Source: Alphaproteobacteria bacterium
GTDB taxonomy: Bacteria; Pseudomonadota; Alphaproteobacteria; Rickettsiales; JABDBP01
DNA: 63,089 bases
NCBI GenBank assembly: GCA_013288565.1
Contig: JABDBP010000007.1
Coordinates: forward strand, 1-63,089
Direction: 5' to 3'
Below the pieces are notes generated by a model. It made no database searches and was not told the DNA's origin. It saw only the letters and a list, made by a program, of their open reading frames with translations. Both the position numbers and the translations under genes were made by a program. Shown in pieces: positions 59,722 to 63,089 of the stretch. Position 1 is the first letter of the stretch, and every line of letters starts with the position of its first letter.

Positions 59722-62700
59722 CTAAACCGTCCTGATCGAACTCAAATTATCCACTGCAACTATGAGCGTTGCCGAATCTAGTGCGGACTGGGCTTTCAGG
59801 TCATTTATGAGAGTGTAATAGCGGCTTAGCTGTTTTTCGTTAGAACGCTCCCAATTTTCCAGCGCCATCTCGCACTTGTTACCTTGGCAGAAGGATTTTA
59901 TCACCTCGCCGGTAAGCCGCATCTGCTGGTCGTATATCTGGTTGGTGAGCGTTTTGCAGGACAAACGCTGCCAGTAATTATCCCCAGCCAGGCGCGCTGC
60001 CGAATAGCGCAGCCAGCCGAGCGAAAGCCTGGTGCCGAGCGCGAAATAAACTTCGCCCGCTATTGATGGCGACAGCTTCGACGATTGCGCCATTTTGACG
60101 ATGTCAGGCGCACTTGAAAGCGGCTCCAGATAGGCGACCTTCTTCGCCAAGGCATCCGGTGCGCCATCGGAACGGTATTTTTTATAGCGGTCCTCGAAGG
60201 CCTTTTTATTCACGTTTTTCATCAGCCGATGCAGGGATTTTTCCACTTCCTCCACACCGTCCCGATATACCCCGACGATTGCTGCGACTTCCAGCGGTTG
60301 CGGACTGTTGCGCAGGAACCAGGCGGTGGCGCGCTCGATCAGGTTCCCGATGTCGCCGAACATTGCAATCTGCGTTTCCACCTTCACCTTGCCGTCCAAT
60401 GCCTCGATTTCCCGCCACAAAGGCCGAAGGTTGAAGATATCTCGGGTTATGGTATAGGCCCGCGCCACGTCACAGCCCTGCATTCCAGTATCCTCGATCA
60501 TACTCTGCGAGAAGGTGCTACCGACGCGGTTTACCATACTGTTGGCAACGAAAGTGGCGATGATTTCCCGTCGCAAAGTATGAGCTTCAATCTCGCGCGC
60601 GAAACTCTTCCGCATGCGCTCTGGGAAGTAGAGCGCCAGATCGCTGGAGAAATAAGGATCGTCCGGCAGGTTGGATTCAAGCAATTCATTATAAAGGGCG
60701 ATTTTGCTGTAACTGAATAAAACCGCGATTTCCGGCCGGGTGAGGCCGGTTTTGGCGGCAAACCGGAGACCGATTTCCTCATCATTCGGCAGGAATTCTA
60801 TACGGCGGTCAAGAAGGCTTAAGCGCTCTAATTTTGTCATCAGCCGCGCCTGCTGTTCCAGCAACCCGACCCCCTGCGATTCGGAAATGCTGATCGCCTG
60901 GGTCTGGAGGAAATTATCGCGCAGCACCAGCTCGGCTATGTCACCCGTCATTTCGATGAGCAGAGCGTTGCGTTTTTCCAGGGTGATTTTTTTCGCCTGC
61001 ATCGCATGCCGGAATGCGATTTTGATGTTCACCTCATGGTCGGAGCAATCGACCCCGGCAGAGTTATCTATGGCGTCGGTATTTATTTTCCCGCCGTGCA
61101 TGGCGTATTCGATACGGCCGAGCTGGGTGAACCCGAGATTTCCACCTTCCGCTGCAACTTTGCAACGCAGATCGTTGCCGTTTACGCGCAGCATATCGTT
61201 GGTGCGGTCGCCGGCGGCCTCATGCGATTCATGCGAGGATTTGACGTAAGTTCCGATTCCACCGTTCCACAATAAATCCACTTTTGCCTTCAATATGGCA
61301 CGGATTAATTCTTCCGGCGTGACCGTATCTTTCGCCAGTTCCAGAAACTTCATAATTTCAAGAGAGAGCTTCAGGAATTTTGCTTTGCGGTCGAAAATAC
61401 CGCCGCCTTTAGAGACGAGTTTTATGTTATAATCGCCCCAGCCCGAGCGCGGCAATTTGAATAATCTTTTGCGCTCCTTGAACGATTCCGCCGGATCGGG
61501 ATTAGGGTCGATGAAAATATGCTGGTGGTTGAATGCAGCAAGCAGCTTGATACGTTTGGAAAGCAACATCCCATTGCCAAAAACATCGCCCGACATGTCG
61601 CCGATGCCGACCACGGTAAAATCCTCCGCTTCTATATCGACGCCGATTTCGTTGAAATGTCGGACGACGGAAATCCAGGCACCTTTCGCGGTGATGCCCA
61701 TCTTTTTGTGGTCATAGCCCGCCGAGCCGCCGGAAGCGAAAGCGTCGCCGAGCCAGAAATTATATTCGGCGGAAACCGAATTGGCGATGTCAGAAAAAGT
61801 CGCAGTGCCCTTATCGGCAGCGACCACCAGGTAAGGATCGTCATCGTCATGCCTTGTAACGTTTTTCGGCGGGACGATTTTTCCATCGACTATATTATCA
61901 GTTATGTCCAAAAGCCCGCTGAGCAGGGTTTTATAGCTCTGCACCCCGTTTTGCAGAACTTCCTCACGGGTCAGGTTATCGGGCTGGTGCTTGACCACAA
62001 ACCCACCCTTCGAGCCAACCGGGACGATAACGGAATTCTTCACCATCTGCGCTTTCATCAGCCCTAAGATTTCGGTGCGGAAATCCTCCTTGCGATCCGA
62101 CCAGCGGATGCCACCGCGTGCCACTTTCCCACCGCGCAGATGGATTCCCTCCATGCCGTAGCCATAGACGAAAATCTCAGCATACGGCTTGGGCAGGGGC
62201 AAATCCGGCACCTGCGAGGAAGCGAATTTGAAAGAAATATAATTTCTTTCCCCGCCACTTTTATTCTTCTGGAAGAAGTTGGTGCGCATCATCGCCATTA
62301 TGGTGTCTGCAAACCGCCGGGCGATCCTGTCTTCGGCAACACCGGTCACGGTGGAGAGTTTTTTATCCAATTCTTTCAATATGCCGCTGGTTTCGTCACG
62401 CCCGGTTTTTTTGCCTAGTGCGAACCGTTTATAAAATAATTGCACCAGTAGTGCAGCGATATCCGGGTTTCTCGCCAACCTCTCCGCCATAAAAGCATGG
62501 CTGTAGGTGAACGAGGTCTGCGCCAGGTATTTGCTTAAGCCACGCAACATCTCAGTATCGCGCCTTTTCATCCCGGCACGCAGCATCAGCTTGTTGAACG
62601 CATCGTCCTCCATTTTCCTGCTATGGACGCGGAGTAGTGCATCCTCGAATTCCGGCTTAATCAGGGCGAAATCGACTTCCCTGATATTTTTTTCCGGGCG

Positions 62701-63089
62701 GCTATCCTTAAGCGAAAAATGGTGCAGCCATATGCCGTCCGCCCCGGCGCGCGGCTGAATCAGGAACGAGGTTTCATCGATGACGTGGAACCCCATATTT
62801 TCCAGCAGCGGTAGTATTTCAGAAAGAGTAATCTGGGTTTTCGGATGATAGATTTTCAGTTGGTAATTCTCCTCCCTGTCTTCGATCAACCGGTAGAGAT
62901 CAATGGCGGTTCTGTTTTTTTGCAGCGCCTCCTCCATCTTCATTATGTCACATACCGCGCCGCCGAAATGATAGCGTGCCATGTACGTTTCGGGAAAGCG
63001 CTCGGCATATTTGTAGGAAAGCCCTTCACCTTCGCGCTCGCCCAAACGCTTCACCAGGCCTCCGAGCAGCCCTTCCGACCAGCTCGTTA
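59722..63089 (-). CDS. gdhB: NAD-specific glutamate dehydrogenase, large type (5' end outside window)
   Basis: The frame stays open to the window edge, so at least 1122 C-terminal residues of a protein normally about 1600 long are present; an internal GTG near 63054 is not a real start. The catalytic core includes GGVARGGIRWSDRKEDFRTE, KNSVIVPVGSKGGFVVK and IVVGIGDMSGDVFGNGML-like sequence (FTVVGIGDMSGDVFGNGML), then NGGIGTYVKSSHE. It deaminates glutamate to 2-oxoglutarate. This large form is common in alphaproteobacteria. It ends SATLIVAVDNLSSIRTV, 68 bp before the M48 gene. Confidence 0.93.
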   Translation of the reverse strand, partial: TSWSEGLLGGLVKRLGEREGEGLSYKYAERFPETYMARYHFGGAVCDIMKMEEALQKNRTAIDLYRLIEDREENYQLKIYHPKTQITLSEILPLLENMGFHVIDETSFLIQPRAGADGIWLHHFSLKDSRPEKNIREVDFALIKPEFEDALLRVHSRKMEDDAFNKLMLRAGMKRRDTEMLRGLSKYLAQTSFTYSHAFMAERLARNPDIAALLVQLFYKRFALGKKTGRDETSGILKELDKKLSTVTGVAEDRIARRFADTIMAMMRTNFFQKNKSGGERNYISFKFASSQVPDLPLPKPYAEIFVYGYGMEGIHLRGGKVARGGIRWSDRKEDFRTEILGLMKAQMVKNSVIVPVGSKGGFVVKHQPDNLTREEVLQNGVQSYKTLLSGLLDITDNIVDGKIVPPKNVTRHDDDDPYLVVAADKGTATFSDIANSVSAEYNFWLGDAFASGGSAGYDHKKMGITAKGAWISVVRHFNEIGVDIEAEDFTVVGIGDMSGDVFGNGMLLSKRIKLLAAFNHQHIFIDPNPDPAESFKERKRLFKLPRSGWGDYNIKLVSKGGGIFDRKAKFLKLSLEIMKFLELAKDTVTPEELIRAILKAKVDLLWNGGIGTYVKSSHESHEAAGDRTNDMLRVNGNDLRCKVAAEGGNLGFTQLGRIEYAMHGGKINTDAIDNSAGVDCSDHEVNIKIAFRHAMQAKKITLEKRNALLIEMTGDIAELVLRDNFLQTQAISISESQGVGLLEQQARLMTKLERLSLLDRRIEFLPNDEEIGLRFAAKTGLTRPEIAVLFSYSKIALYNELLESNLPDDPYFSSDLALYFPERMRKSFAREIEAHTLRREIIATFVANSMVNRVGSTFSQSMIEDTGMQGCDVARAYTITRDIFNLRPLWREIEALDGKVKVETQIAMFGDIGNLIERATAWFLRNSPQPLEVAAIVGVYRDGVEEVEKSLHRLMKNVNKKAFEDRYKKYRSDGAPDALAKKVAYLEPLSSAPDIVKMAQSSKLSPSIAGEVYFALGTRLSLGWLRYSAARLAGDNYWQRLSCKTLTNQIYDQQMRLTGEVIKSFCQGNKCEMALENWERSNEKQLSRYYTLINDLKAQSALDSATLIVAVDNLSSIRTV

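Noticed and set aside
63052-63054. GTG as the start of the glutamate dehydrogenase
   Set aside because: The frame continues upstream to the window edge with family-like sequence (TSWSEGLLGGL), so the gene simply runs out of the window.

Overview
The window reads as a chromosomal segment of an alphaproteobacterium, probably an uncultured or deep-branching lineage. The support is gene order typical of that class (dnaB-alr / radA-cvpA-purF, tpiA-secG-pyrG, M23 lipoprotein-yajC-secD-Mth938, argD-argF, a DUF3426 zinc-ribbon gene next to hpt and plsC), the short prolyl-tRNA synthetase form, a large NAD-glutamate dehydrogenase, and at least five intergenic copies of TTAA-N7-TTAAC, the binding site of the alphaproteobacterial cell-cycle regulator CtrA. 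Most genes are housekeeping. I see no rRNA, tRNA, insertion sequence, prophage or CRISPR array.

Layout. 1-5720 (+): the 3' end of a PHA synthase gene, proS, a minus-strand orphan, a LolC/E permease and the agmatine-to-putrescine pair aguB-aguA. 5851-9654: acnA (-), an orphan ccmA (+) and a small lipoprotein (-). 9691-14339: dnaB, an orphan, alr and the lipid transporter genes mlaE-mlaF. 14346-18705 (-): an orphan, radA, cvpA and purF. 18919-25508 (+): DUF1800, an orphan, DUF1501, tpiA, a flavodoxin-fold gene, secG and pyrG. 25531-30957: a broken ATP synthase cluster (atpG, a 729-residue antisense orphan, atpD, a 115-residue insert, atpC; atpH and atpA are absent here). 31035-34370 (+): an orphan, map, radC and a heptosyltransferase gene. 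34367-39048: argD-argF and nadA-pmbA (-), with a 60-residue conserved gene (+). 39196-42275 (+): NlpD-like lipoprotein, yajC, secD and Mth938 (secF absent here). 42401-49126 (+): rhodanese, dnaA, dnaN, recF and gyrB. 49176-52340: plsC, a DUF218 gene and a HAD phosphatase (-), then a zinc-ribbon protein and hpt (+). 52436-63089: a PrpD-like gene, dadA plus a hydrolase, a hisN-like gene, a DsbA, an M48 protease and the 3' two-thirds of a glutamate dehydrogenase gene.

Three patterns lie over this ordinary gene content. (1) Visibly AT-richer orphan genes sit tightly inside or against conserved operons. Several are preceded, at an almost constant 59-60 bp, by a CtrA box on their own strand. The largest (26391-28580) looks like a tandem LOG/SLOG-fold protein whose first copy has lost its motif. 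(2) At least four gene junctions carry imperfect hairpins built of 7-nt tandem units. The unit sequence differs from site to site but the architecture is the same. (3) Nested palindromes at 5732-5852 and 56258-56533 share core sequence, and a separate REP-like family (ATTCCYGC-YTTY-GCRGGAAT) occurs both upstream of gyrB and in frame inside alr.
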